Source: Puia dinghuensis
GTDB lineage: Bacteria > Bacteroidota > Bacteroidia > Chitinophagales > Chitinophagaceae
DNA length: 64,000 nucleotides
Direction of reading: 5' to 3'
Assembly (NCBI RefSeq): GCF_014642875.1
Contig: NZ_BMJC01000001.1
Location: 1,035,335-1,099,334, forward strand
The notes beneath the pieces are model-generated. The model was not told the origin of the DNA. It saw only the letters and a program-made list of their open reading frames with translations, and made no database searches. Shown piece after piece: positions 41,129 through 49,229 of this stretch. The translations under genes were made by a program, and so were the position numbers. How positions within the stretch are numbered: the first letter of the stretch is position 1; every line of letters begins with the position of its first letter.

Positions 41129-42154
41129 ATGAAGCAATTTTTACTGTCAACCTTCCTTATCCTGAGCCTGTCCGCACTGACGACCCCTTCCATAGCCCAA
41201 TCCCCGGCTGCCGCCGGAAAGGATAGCATCACCAGGCTGTTGCGCATCTATGAAGACAATGATGGGATCAATATCTTTGGCCAATGGACGGATGACGCTT
41301 ATACCGCCGGCACCCGCATCGATCTTTTTTACCAGCCTGCTACACGTCCCCACGGGCTGCTGGGGAAATATGCGCTCCGGGCGGGCGACAGCAGCATCGA
41401 TAGCTATGGCTGGGGAGTCATGCAACTGATGTACACTCCGGAAGACCTCAGCCAGACCACTTTTCAGCCGAACGACTATCCCTATTCAGGCGGACTCATC
41501 GCCACACATGCCCGGTATTCCTACAACCCGGTGAAGCACTACGATCTCCAGACCGAACTGGTCATGGGGGTGCTTGGGCCCGCATCCCTGGCCCAACAAA
41601 CCCAATCCCTTGTTCACCGCCTGACAGGATTCATGGAGCCCAAGGGCTGGGGAACACAATTCCGCAACGCCCCCCTGCTGAATATTAATATTACAGCGGA
41701 AAAGCAGTTGTTCGCCGCCGGCAACACCCTGCGCATCATCGGCGGGGGACAACTCTATGCCGGGACGATGCAAAACGGCGCAGCCGTATATCCATTGATC
41801 TTATTGGGGAAAATGGCTCCCTATTTCGACGGGTTCTTCAGCCAGTATACAAGCCCCGGGCGGGACCACCGGGGGCGAAAAAAATGGCAGCTCTATTTCA
41901 TGGCCAAACCTGAGTTACAATACTTTCTGACAAACGCCCTGCTGGAAGGCGGCGTGTTCTCTACCAATCCCAATAAACCCAAGTATACAGCTTCCATCCC
42001 CGCCCTGCAACCCTTGTTCAGCACGTTTGCCTTTGGGGGTGTTCTTACTTACGGCCGCTTGGGCATCTCCTTTGTCCAAAACGTTTCTTCCGCTGCACTA
42101 AAAGGACTGTATTGTCACGATGTAGGGAATGTCTCCGTTTATTTTGGCTGGTAA
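41129..42154 (+). CDS. LpxR-family lipid A 3'-O-deacylase-like outer-membrane protein (copy 1)
   Basis: A 341-aa outer-membrane barrel (signal LLSTFLILSLSALTTPSIAQ) of the LpxR/DUF2219 family, whose Salmonella member removes the 3' acyl chains of lipid A. The N-terminal catalytic region YEDNDGINIFGQWTDDAYTA with GTRIDLFYQP matches the family E/DND...TDxxYTxGxR pattern, and the catalytic-His region is VLGPASLAQQTQSLVH. The C-terminus ends in an aromatic (YFGW), as usual for barrels. Starts 4 bp after the rhamnosidase stop, so it is cotranscribed. A second copy follows. Activity on this organism's lipid A is inferred. Confidence 0.83.
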   Translation: MKQFLLSTFLILSLSALTTPSIAQSPAAAGKDSITRLLRIYEDNDGINIFGQWTDDAYTAGTRIDLFYQPATRPHGLLGKYALRAGDSSIDSYGWGVMQLMYTPEDLSQTTFQPNDYPYSGGLIATHARYSYNPVKHYDLQTELVMGVLGPASLAQQTQSLVHRLTGFMEPKGWGTQFRNAPLLNINITAEKQLFAAGNTLRIIGGGQLYAGTMQNGAAVYPLILLGKMAPYFDGFFSQYTSPGRDHRGRKKWQLYFMAKPELQYFLTNALLEGGVFSTNPNKPKYTASIPALQPLFSTFAFGGVLTYGRLGISFVQNVSSAALKGLYCHDVGNVSVYFGW

Positions 42155-42343
42155 AAATTTTTTTTCGCGCACGTTGAACCTTTTCGTTTCAAAAGGGTAA
42201 TATATACATCGACAGAAAAAATAGGATAAGATTAACAGTTGAATTGACAAGCGGCCGCGCATGGCATTATTTGTTCATCAGGAAAAAAGATTGAATGGAT
42301 AGGAACATGATCATTAGACGAGCACAAGCTAAACAGACAGGAA

Positions 42344-43417
42344 ATGACACGAATTCTACTACTGCTCTTCGTCGTTGGAGAGCTATTGGCGACCACTGGC
42401 CGCTCCCAGACACAATCCCCGGAGACAACAAAAAATGATAAGAACAAGGTAACCGCATTATTCCGCAGTTACGAAGACGATGACTTTATCAATTTCTGGG
42501 GTCATGGAACCGACAACGCCTACACCAACGGCACCCGCCTCGATTATTTCTATCAACCGGCACAACGCCCTCACGGCATCCTGGGCCGGCACGCCCTCCG
42601 GGCAGGTGACAGCAGCATAGATATTTACAGTTGGGGTCTCATGGAGATCATGTATACCCCCGACGACCTCACCGTAAAAGAGTGGCAGCCTAACGACTAT
42701 CAATATGCAGGTGCATTGGTAGTCTCGCATGCTCTCTACTCCTACAACCCGGTGAAGAAATACGATCTTCAGACGGAAGTAGTCTTTGGCATCATCGGAC
42801 CAGCAGCCCTGGGACGCGAGTTCCAAACTCAATTCCATCGGATGATCCATTACATCATACCCCAGGGCTGGGGCCATCAGTTTCGCAACGATGCCCTACT
42901 GAATCTCAACCTTACCGCGGAGAAAGAGATATTCTCGGCAGGCAACGGGTTAAAGGTCATCGCCGGTGGACAGGTCTATGCCGGTACGATGCAGAACGGT
43001 GCAGCTATCTATCCGCTGATCCTTATCGGCAAAATGAACCCCTATTTCAACGGCTACTTCAGCCAGTACACCAGTACCGGAGCCGGCCGGAAGAAATGGC
43101 AGACCTATTTAATGTTCAAGCCCGAACTCCAGCTCTTCCTGCAGAATGCCATGCTCCAGGGCGGAATGTTCACCCATAATCCCAACCTGGAACAAACCAA
43201 ATCCAAATTTCATAGCAGCACGGCCAGCACGCCCCAGGCGAATACGGCGCCACCAAAACTGCCCGAACTGCAGCAATGGCTCCCTTCGTTCACCTATGGC
43301 TTTGTCATCACGCGCGGCAAATTCGGTTTCTCCGCCTCGCAACATGTTTCCTCCGCCTATATGAAAAATTTGTATTGCCATACCGAAGGGAATATCTCCC
43401 TTTATTTCGGCCTGTGA
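42344..43417 (+). CDS. LpxR-family lipid A 3'-O-deacylase-like outer-membrane protein (copy 2)
   Basis: A 357-aa paralogue of the preceding gene, clearly similar along its length (RPHGILGRHALRAGDSSIDI against RPHGLLGKYALRAGDSSIDS). Catalytic-region features: SYEDDDFINFWGHGTDNAYT with NGTRLDYFYQP, and IIGPAALGREFQTQFH. It ends in an aromatic-terminated strand (YFGL) and carries an extra Ser/Thr/Pro-rich loop near residue 295. A short signal peptide (LLLLFVVGELLATTGRSQ) is present. 189 bp separate the copies. The pair looks like a local duplication that has diverged. Confidence 0.82.
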   Translation: MTRILLLLFVVGELLATTGRSQTQSPETTKNDKNKVTALFRSYEDDDFINFWGHGTDNAYTNGTRLDYFYQPAQRPHGILGRHALRAGDSSIDIYSWGLMEIMYTPDDLTVKEWQPNDYQYAGALVVSHALYSYNPVKKYDLQTEVVFGIIGPAALGREFQTQFHRMIHYIIPQGWGHQFRNDALLNLNLTAEKEIFSAGNGLKVIAGGQVYAGTMQNGAAIYPLILIGKMNPYFNGYFSQYTSTGAGRKKWQTYLMFKPELQLFLQNAMLQGGMFTHNPNLEQTKSKFHSSTASTPQANTAPPKLPELQQWLPSFTYGFVITRGKFGFSASQHVSSAYMKNLYCHTEGNISLYFGL

Positions 43418-43465
43418 AAAACATAACCAATGGTTCAATTATTCGTAACAATAAAACACACAAAG

Positions 43466-44059
43466 ATGAAAAAGACACGTAAGATTGGCATTGTAACAGC
43501 CCTGTTAGTAAGCCTGTCCCTGGCATCCCAGGCACAAACCACCACCTCCGGCAACAGCAGCTCCGGTACAACCGGTAAAGAATGGCGCATCAGCGTAGGA
43601 CCGGATGCTGGTATTCCCCTTGGTGATTTTTCCAATGAGTATAACTGGAATTTCGGCGGATCGGCACAAGTCGACATCCCCATCATTAAAAGCCTGTACG
43701 TAACCGTGAATGCGGGGTACCAGAATTTCTTTGTCAAAAACGGGTCCTTTGCCGACAACGTCGCTGACAAGAACCTGCAACTCATCCCTGTGAAGGCCGG
43801 CCTGAAGTATTTCTTCCTGGGCGACCTGTTGTATGTCCAGGGTGAAGCCGGCGCTTCCTTCCTGGCCAACAAGTCAGATGTGGGCGCCAGCAATGCCGCG
43901 GCCTTTGTTTATGCTCCCCAGGTAGGAGTGCTGTTGAAACTGGCGCCGAAGAATTACATCGACGTAGGTTTCCGGTTTGAAGGCACGAGTTCGTTCTACA
44001 ACGGCGGGTCCAGCAACAACTTCCTGGGCCTTCGCGTAGCTTATGCTTTTGGCCTGTGA
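43466..44059 (+). CDS. Outer-membrane beta-barrel protein (PorT/OmpX-like)
   Basis: A 197-aa small barrel with signal peptide (IVTALLVSLSLASQAQ) and a Thr/Ser/Gly-rich stub. The mature part has alternating strands (WRISVGPDAGIPLGDFSNEY, SLYVTVNAGYQNFF, LIPVKAGLKYFFLGDLLYVQ, IDVGFRFEGTSSF) and ends in YAFGL. The ATG at 43466 directly precedes the signal. No specific function can be named. A strong terminator follows 20 bp after the stop. Confidence 0.83.
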   Translation: MKKTRKIGIVTALLVSLSLASQAQTTTSGNSSSGTTGKEWRISVGPDAGIPLGDFSNEYNWNFGGSAQVDIPIIKSLYVTVNAGYQNFFVKNGSFADNVADKNLQLIPVKAGLKYFFLGDLLYVQGEAGASFLANKSDVGASNAAAFVYAPQVGVLLKLAPKNYIDVGFRFEGTSSFYNGGSSNNFLGLRVAYAFGL

Positions 44060-44078
44060 TTCCTCCGGACCATCCTTA

Positions 44079-44110
44079 AAAAGCGCCCCAAGTGGGGCGT
44101 TTTTTATTTG
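44079..44110 (+). terminator. Terminator after the outer-membrane barrel gene
   Basis: CGCCCC (44084-44089) pairs with GGGGCG (44094-44099), extended by flanking A-T pairs, followed by TTTTTTATTTG. Confidence 0.8.
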
Positions 44111-44155
44111 TAGAAGTCTTAATGTAGGTTAATGGCGGGCAATTCCATTTGAACA

Positions 44156-44163
44156 TACCTTTG
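44156..44163 (+). promoter_or_regulatory. -7 element of the YceI-family gene
   Basis: TACCTTTG, an exact TAnnTTTG match, 24 nt before the ATG at 44188. Confidence 0.5.
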
Positions 44164-44187
44164 TATAAACATTAAAACGTATTTTTT

Positions 44188-44721
44188 ATGGCTATTACTA
44201 AATGGATTCTTGATCCTTCCCACTCGGAAGTAGAATTCAAGGTAAAACACATGATGATCTCCAACGTCAGCGGAGAATTCACGAAATTCGACGCCACAGT
44301 AGAAACCCAGGACGAAGACTTTATGACGGCAAAGGTGGAGTTCTCCATCGATATCGCCTCCATCTCTACAGGCGCCGACCAGCGGGACGAACATCTCAAA
44401 TCTCCCGATTTTTTCGATGCAGCAAAATTCCCGCAGTTGAAGTTTGTAGCCACAAAGTATGAGAATGTAGATAATGACGGTTCTTATGAAGTATATGGCG
44501 ATCTCACCATGCACGGCGTGACAAAGAATGTCAAATTCGACGCAGAGTTCGGTGGGGTTATCAAGGATCCGTGGGGCAACACCCGCGCGGGTATCACCAT
44601 CAGCGGCAAAATAAACAGAAAGGATTTCGGTCTTGTATGGAATGGCATAACGGAAGCCGGCAGCCTTATCGTCAGCGATGACGTCCGGGTTCACGTCGGC
44701 CTGGAATTTGTAAAAGCGTAG
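44188..44721 (+). CDS. YceI family lipocalin-like protein
   Basis: A 177-aa protein of the YceI family, a beta-barrel that binds a polyisoprenoid-like lipid. Family segments: WILDPSHSEVEFKVKHMMIS, VEFSIDIASISTGADQRDEH, LKSPDFFDAAKFPQLKFV, YGDLTMHGVTKNVKFDAEFG and a C-terminal FGLVWNGITEAGSLIVSDDV. There is no signal peptide, so it appears cytosolic, unlike E. coli YceI. Monocistronic, with a -7 element upstream and a hairpin downstream. Confidence 0.92.
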   Translation: MAITKWILDPSHSEVEFKVKHMMISNVSGEFTKFDATVETQDEDFMTAKVEFSIDIASISTGADQRDEHLKSPDFFDAAKFPQLKFVATKYENVDNDGSYEVYGDLTMHGVTKNVKFDAEFGGVIKDPWGNTRAGITISGKINRKDFGLVWNGITEAGSLIVSDDVRVHVGLEFVKA

Positions 44722-44749
44722 CCAAAGAGAAAAGGGGCCAGCCCCCCCT

Positions 44750-44770
44750 CCGGTAAGCATAGCTTACCGG
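44750..44770. repeat. 9-bp perfect palindrome
   Basis: CCGGTAAGC (44750-44758), ATA, GCTTACCGG (44762-44770). Lies between the YceI stop and the hairpin at 44780. May be part of a compound terminator or an operator. Confidence 0.5.
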
Positions 44771-44779
44771 TCATCATGG

Positions 44780-44822
44780 GAAAATAGGCCGTCTACTTTT
44801 GGCATACAGACGGCCTATTTTC
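44780..44822 (+). terminator. 14-bp perfect hairpin between YceI and the ABC-F gene
   Basis: Arms 44780-44793 and 44809-44822 are perfectly complementary, with a 15-nt loop holding TACTTTTG, an exact -7 match. A TTTTCTCTTTA tract follows. Probably the terminator of the YceI gene that also carries promoter sequence for the ABC-F gene. Its stem resembles the hairpin at 23804-23851. Confidence 0.6.
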
Positions 44823-44826
44823 TCTT

Positions 44827-44834
44827 TATATTTG
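44827..44834 (+). promoter_or_regulatory. -7 element of ABC-F gene
   Basis: TATATTTG, an exact TAnnTTTG match, ends only 3 nt before the ATG. Use of this element would give a leaderless transcript; the alternative TACTTTTG at 44794-44801 would leave about 30 nt. Confidence 0.4.
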
Positions 44835-44837
44835 CAC

Positions 44838-46721
44838 ATGCATTATGTTTCCGTCGAAGGGTTGACCAAATCATACGGAGTCAAACCGCTTTTCCAAAAA
44901 ATAACATTTCACATCGAAGAAGGCGACAAGATCGCCCTGGTCGCCCGCAACGGCAGCGGCAAATCCACCCTCCTCCGCATTCTTTCAGGTCAGGATACAC
45001 CCGAAGACGGCACCGTTTGGATCCACAAGGATGTCACCGTAGCGCTCTTCGAACAGGAGCCGGTCTTCATCGAAGACCGATCGATACTCGACAACATCTT
45101 TCATCATAACCATCCCGTCATCAACGCCATCAAGGCCTATGAAGCAGCCAGCGACGCGGAAGACGTCGATCGGCTCACGGATGCCATCGTCCGGCTGGAC
45201 GAGCTTGGCGCATGGGATTTTGACACCAAGGTGAAGCAGATCCTCGGAAAGCTGAACATCCATCATCTACATCAGGCGGCGGGGACCCTTTCCGGGGGAC
45301 AGCGCAAACGGGTAGCTCTGGCCAAGACCCTGATCGATATCGGTTTTGAGCACAAGCATGTCCTCTTGATCATGGACGAACCCACCAACCACCTCGACGT
45401 AGAAATGGTGGAATGGCTGGAACATTATCTCAACCAGGAAAAAGTAACGCTCCTGCTGGTGACCCACGACCGCTATTTCCTCGACAATGTCACCGATGAG
45501 ATATGGGAAATGGATGGCAGCAGCCTGCATGTCTATAAGGGCGACTATGAGAACTACCTGGAGAAAAAGGCTGCCCGGCTGGAAAACGACACCGCCAGCA
45601 TCGAAAAAGCCCGCAACACCTATCGGAAAGAGCTGGAATGGATGCGCAAACAGCCCAAGGCTCGCACTACCAAGAGCAAGAGCCGCCAGGATAATTTTTA
45701 TGCCGTCGAGGCCAGGGCCAAACAACGCATCGAAGACCAGCAGGTCGAATTGCAGATGAAGATGAACCGCCTTGGTGGAAAAGTGGCCGAACTGAAAAAA
45801 GTATATAAGAGTTATGGCGACAAGACCATCCTGAAAGGCTTCGATTACACGTTCAAACGCGGCGAACGCGTAGGCGTCATCGGTCGCAACGGTGTCGGCA
45901 AATCCACGTTTATTAATATCCTGCAAGGGCTGGAACCCGCAGACAGCGGAAAGATCAATATCGGTGAGACCGTTATTTTCGGCAATTACAGCCAGCAGGG
46001 ACTCGTAGTAAAAGAGGATATGCGGGTCATCGAATTCGTAAAAAATATTGCCGAGGTTTTTCCCCTCGCCGCCGGCGGTTCCCTCAGCGCAGCCCAATTC
46101 CTCAACCTCTTCCTCTTCCCACCCGACCAGCAATATACCTATATCTCTAATCTCAGTGGTGGCGAGAAACGACGGCTGCACCTGCTGTCTATCCTTTTTC
46201 GGAATCCCAATTTCCTTATTCTCGACGAACCCACGAACGACCTCGACCTGCCTACCCTCGCCATCCTGGAAAACTTCCTCAGCGAATACCAGGGCTGCCT
46301 GCTCATCGTCTCCCACGACAGGTATTTTATGGACAGGCTGGTCGATCACCTGCTCGTGCTGGAAGGCAATGGCGACGTCCGGGATTTCCCGGGCAACTAC
46401 TCCCAATACCGCGAGTGGCTTAAAGACAACGAAGAAACCGCCCCCTTCCCAAACGAGCAACCCGCACCCAAAGCCTCCCCTGTCGCGACGACCGCGGCAG
46501 CCAAACGCCAGCTATCATATAAAGAAAAACGAGAATTCGAGGAACTCGAACAAGAAATTGCCAGTCTCACCCGGGAAAAGGAGGAGATCACCGCAAAGCT
46601 CGGCAGCAGCGACGCTTCCTTCGATGAATTACAAAAACTCTCTATTCGTATCGGCGAGATCAGCCAGCTGCTCGATGACAAGGAACTGCGCTGGCTCGAG
46701 CTGAGTGAAATCGGTAATTGA
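44838..46721 (+). CDS. ABC-F family ATPase
   Basis: A 627-aa soluble protein with two ABC domains and no membrane part, of the ABC-F class that acts on ribosomes. Walker A sites: VARNGSGKSTLLRILSG and GRNGVGKSTFINILQG; signature motifs LSGGQRKRVALAK and LSGGEKRRLHLLS; Walker B LLIMDEPTNHLDVEM and FLILDEPTNDLDLPT. The linker between domains is helical and basic (KQPKARTTKSKSRQDNFYAV). A C-terminal coiled coil (EEITAKLGSSDASFDELQKL) fits the Uup-like subgroup. The ATG at 44838 gives the family start (MHYVSVEGLTKSYGVK). Role: ribosome rescue or assembly, inferred. Confidence 0.93.
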   Translation: MHYVSVEGLTKSYGVKPLFQKITFHIEEGDKIALVARNGSGKSTLLRILSGQDTPEDGTVWIHKDVTVALFEQEPVFIEDRSILDNIFHHNHPVINAIKAYEAASDAEDVDRLTDAIVRLDELGAWDFDTKVKQILGKLNIHHLHQAAGTLSGGQRKRVALAKTLIDIGFEHKHVLLIMDEPTNHLDVEMVEWLEHYLNQEKVTLLLVTHDRYFLDNVTDEIWEMDGSSLHVYKGDYENYLEKKAARLENDTASIEKARNTYRKELEWMRKQPKARTTKSKSRQDNFYAVEARAKQRIEDQQVELQMKMNRLGGKVAELKKVYKSYGDKTILKGFDYTFKRGERVGVIGRNGVGKSTFINILQGLEPADSGKINIGETVIFGNYSQQGLVVKEDMRVIEFVKNIAEVFPLAAGGSLSAAQFLNLFLFPPDQQYTYISNLSGGEKRRLHLLSILFRNPNFLILDEPTNDLDLPTLAILENFLSEYQGCLLIVSHDRYFMDRLVDHLLVLEGNGDVRDFPGNYSQYREWLKDNEETAPFPNEQPAPKASPVATTAAAKRQLSYKEKREFEELEQEIASLTREKEEITAKLGSSDASFDELQKLSIRIGEISQLLDDKELRWLELSEIGN

Positions 46722-46725
46722 TCCC

Positions 46726-46733
46726 TATATTTG
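46726..46733 (+). promoter_or_regulatory. -7 element of the M28 peptidase gene
   Basis: TATATTTG, an exact match, begins 4 bp after the ABC-F stop and ends 5 nt before the peptidase ATG. Confidence 0.45.
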
Positions 46734-46738
46734 GTCCT

Positions 46739-48244
46739 ATGAAAAAATTCATCCTATTGCTTGCCGTATGCGCAGCAGGTGCCGCCCAGGCTCAAAAGCT
46801 GCCCGATCCCCGGCCTTTTGCCAAAACCATCACCGCAGACGATCTGAAAAAACAGCTCTTCATCGTGGCCAGCGCCGATTTCGAAGGCCGCGAGACAGCA
46901 ACCGAAGGCCAGCGCAAAGCAGCAGCTTATATCGAGAACTACTTTCGCACCCTGGGACTAAAACCAGGCAACGGCGATAACTACCAGCTGTTCTATCCCG
47001 TCTTCCAGGATTCCCTCGAACAGGCAAGCCTATCCGTAAACGATCAGCCTTTCACCTTCAATAAGGATTTTTTCGTCCCCGTTGCACTCGACTATAGCGC
47101 CGAACTGGGGAGCAGTGAGGTCGTGTTTGCCGGCTATGGCATCAGCGACTCCACCCGCAATGATTATAAGGACCTCAACGTAAGAGGTAAGATCGTGCTG
47201 GTATTGGGCGGCCAACCCGCCGGAACGGCTCCCGCACCCGGCAGAAGAGGCTTCATCGCCAAACAGGAGGCTGCGCAAAAGAACGGAGCGGCCGCCCTGC
47301 TGATCCTCCAACCGAATATTCCCCGCAACGTCCGTGATGTCAAAGGCAATATGTCGCTCACCGAATACCCAAGGACCATTTATCCCAACAGCTACTACAT
47401 CACCGAGCCGGTAGCCAGGGCCATTGTAGGGGATGATCTCACGGCTTTGCAAAACGGCAGCGCCCAGCCCAAGACCTATACCGTCAACCTCCACCTGGGC
47501 CTGCAAAAATCAACCCTCCACCTGCAAAGCAGCGATGTGCTGGGCTTCCTCGAAGGCACCGATCTGAAGGACCAGATCGTTGTCCTCTCCGCACATTATG
47601 ACCACCTCGGCAAACGGGGCAACGATATCTATTATGGCGCCGATGACGATGGATCGGGCACAGTCAGCATTCTTCAGCTGGCAGCTGCCTTCGCAAAGGC
47701 AAAGGCAGCCGGCAAAGGCCCACGGCGCAGCATCCTCTTCCTGGCTAATTCCGGCGAGGAAAAAGGACTCTTCGGCTCTCAGTATTATTCCGAGCATCCC
47801 ACCTATCCATTAGATAAGACCACCGTCGACCTCAACATCGACATGATCGGGCGCATCGATCCCAATCGCAAGATTGGCGATTCCACCAACTATGTCTACG
47901 TAGTCGGCAGCGACAAATTATCAACCGATCTCAAACCCATCAGCGAAGGCAATAACAAAAAGTATTCAAAGCTCGAACTGGACTATAAATTCGATGACCC
48001 GAACGATCGGGAAAGGATCTATTATCGCAGCGACCACTACAATTTTGCACGCAAAGGGGTGCCGATCATCTTCTATTTCGACGGCATCCACGCCGACTAT
48101 CACCAGCCGACCGATACGCCGGATAAGATCAACTACGATATCATGGAGAAAAGGGCGCACCTCGTGTTCTTCACAGCTTGGGAAATGGCCAACCGCAACG
48201 ACATGCTGAAGCGCGATATTGCGCTGCCCGTCGGAAGCCGGTAA
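46739..48244 (+). CDS. M28 family zinc aminopeptidase, exported
   Basis: A 501-aa peptidase with a signal peptide (FILLLAVCAAGAAQAQ). A protease-associated (PA) domain lies at about 130-230 (VRGKIVLVLGGQ, QKNGAAALLILQP). The M28 catalytic part has its zinc ligands: His in LSAHYDHLGKRG, Asp in GADDDGSGTVSI, Glu in LANSGEEKGLFGS, Asp in LNIDMIGRID and His in HADYHQPTDTPDKI. Likely periplasmic or secreted aminopeptidase. The ATG at 46739 directly precedes the signal. Confidence 0.92.
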   Translation: MKKFILLLAVCAAGAAQAQKLPDPRPFAKTITADDLKKQLFIVASADFEGRETATEGQRKAAAYIENYFRTLGLKPGNGDNYQLFYPVFQDSLEQASLSVNDQPFTFNKDFFVPVALDYSAELGSSEVVFAGYGISDSTRNDYKDLNVRGKIVLVLGGQPAGTAPAPGRRGFIAKQEAAQKNGAAALLILQPNIPRNVRDVKGNMSLTEYPRTIYPNSYYITEPVARAIVGDDLTALQNGSAQPKTYTVNLHLGLQKSTLHLQSSDVLGFLEGTDLKDQIVVLSAHYDHLGKRGNDIYYGADDDGSGTVSILQLAAAFAKAKAAGKGPRRSILFLANSGEEKGLFGSQYYSEHPTYPLDKTTVDLNIDMIGRIDPNRKIGDSTNYVYVVGSDKLSTDLKPISEGNNKKYSKLELDYKFDDPNDRERIYYRSDHYNFARKGVPIIFYFDGIHADYHQPTDTPDKINYDIMEKRAHLVFFTAWEMANRNDMLKRDIALPVGSR

Positions 48245-48278
48245 GCAGACCACGCCGGCTCACGGCCATTCACGCCAG

Positions 48279-49229
48279 TCACTTTATGATCCTGTAACAC
48301 CAGCGGAAAAGCTTCCCTTCAAAATCGAAAGGCGTCGTGGCCCGGGTGATATCTTTCAGGGAGGTCGCGACGATCTTTTCTGTCTCGAGCTGGAATCGTC
48401 GAAAATTGGTGCTGAAATATAAGACCCCGCCCGCCCTCATCGCCCGCAGGGTCTTGTTGATCAGCTCAGCATGATCGCGCTGAATGTCTAAAAAATCCAG
48501 CATGCGCTTGCTGTTGCTGAAAGTAGGCGGGTCCATGACGACAAGGTCATAGTAGTCGCGCGGCGCTTCATCCAGCCATTGCTTTACATCGGCATGAATA
48601 AATTGGTACCTCTTTGCATCGGCCGGCATATTCCCGTTCATGTTGGCTTCAGCCCAATTAAGATAGGTTTTCGAAAGATCGACCGAATCCACCTGCGCCG
48701 CACCGCCCGCCGCCGCATAGACGGAGAAGGACCCGGTATAACAGAACAGGTTGAGCATTCGTTTGTCTTTTGCCTCTTCCCTCACCATCCCCCGGGTGAT
48801 ACGATGATCGAGGAAAAGACCCGTATCCAGGTAATCCGTCAGGTTGATGCGGAAAGAAAGCCCGGATTCCTTTGCTATAAAGAACTCCTGTTCGCTGGCT
48901 AATTTCTCATACTGGTCCTGGCGGCCGGCCTTACGGCGGCGTTCGCGGAAATAGATACGTTCATCAGGAGTTTCCAATACTTCACTGATGGTGGGGATAC
49001 AGGACTCGAGCCAGTCGCGGTGTTCTTCCTCGGTCATGCCATGACGACGCTGGTATTCGGCAAGATAAAGTTTATCCTCATATCGCTCGATGCAGAAGGG
49101 AAACTCCGGAAGATCATGATCATAGATGCGATAGCAGGTGATCCCCTGGCGCCGGGCCAATTTGGCGACATGACGAATATCCTTCGTCAGCCGGTTGCGG
49201 AACATGGGTAATTTTTCCTCCTTCATCAC
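48279..49229 (-). CDS. Class I SAM-dependent methyltransferase, RlmK-like (23S rRNA)
   Basis: A 316-aa enzyme similar to the C-terminal half of E. coli RlmL (the RlmK domain, which makes m7G2069 in 23S rRNA). Diagnostic parts: FRNRLTKDIRHVAKLARRQG and CYRIYDHDLPEFPF at the start; SAM motif I MLNLFCYTGSFSVYAAAGGA; motif IV LVVMDPPTFSNSKRM. Here the RlmK-like part stands alone, without the RlmL half. Last gene of a three-gene minus operon; its ATG overlaps the stop of the MFS gene by 4 bp. Confidence 0.87.
   Translation of the reverse strand: MMKEEKLPMFRNRLTKDIRHVAKLARRQGITCYRIYDHDLPEFPFCIERYEDKLYLAEYQRRHGMTEEEHRDWLESCIPTISEVLETPDERIYFRERRRKAGRQDQYEKLASEQEFFIAKESGLSFRINLTDYLDTGLFLDHRITRGMVREEAKDKRMLNLFCYTGSFSVYAAAGGAAQVDSVDLSKTYLNWAEANMNGNMPADAKRYQFIHADVKQWLDEAPRDYYDLVVMDPPTFSNSKRMLDFLDIQRDHAELINKTLRAMRAGGVLYFSTNFRRFQLETEKIVATSLKDITRATTPFDFEGKLFRWCYRIIK

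Noticed and set aside
42178-42198. Terminator between the two LpxR-like genes
   Set aside because: Only a 6-bp CCTTTT/AAAAGG pairing without a good T-run; too weak to annotate.
45267-46460. A 397-codon minus-strand open frame inside the ABC-F gene
   Set aside because: Complete overlap with an unmistakable two-domain ATPase; no recognisable domain.
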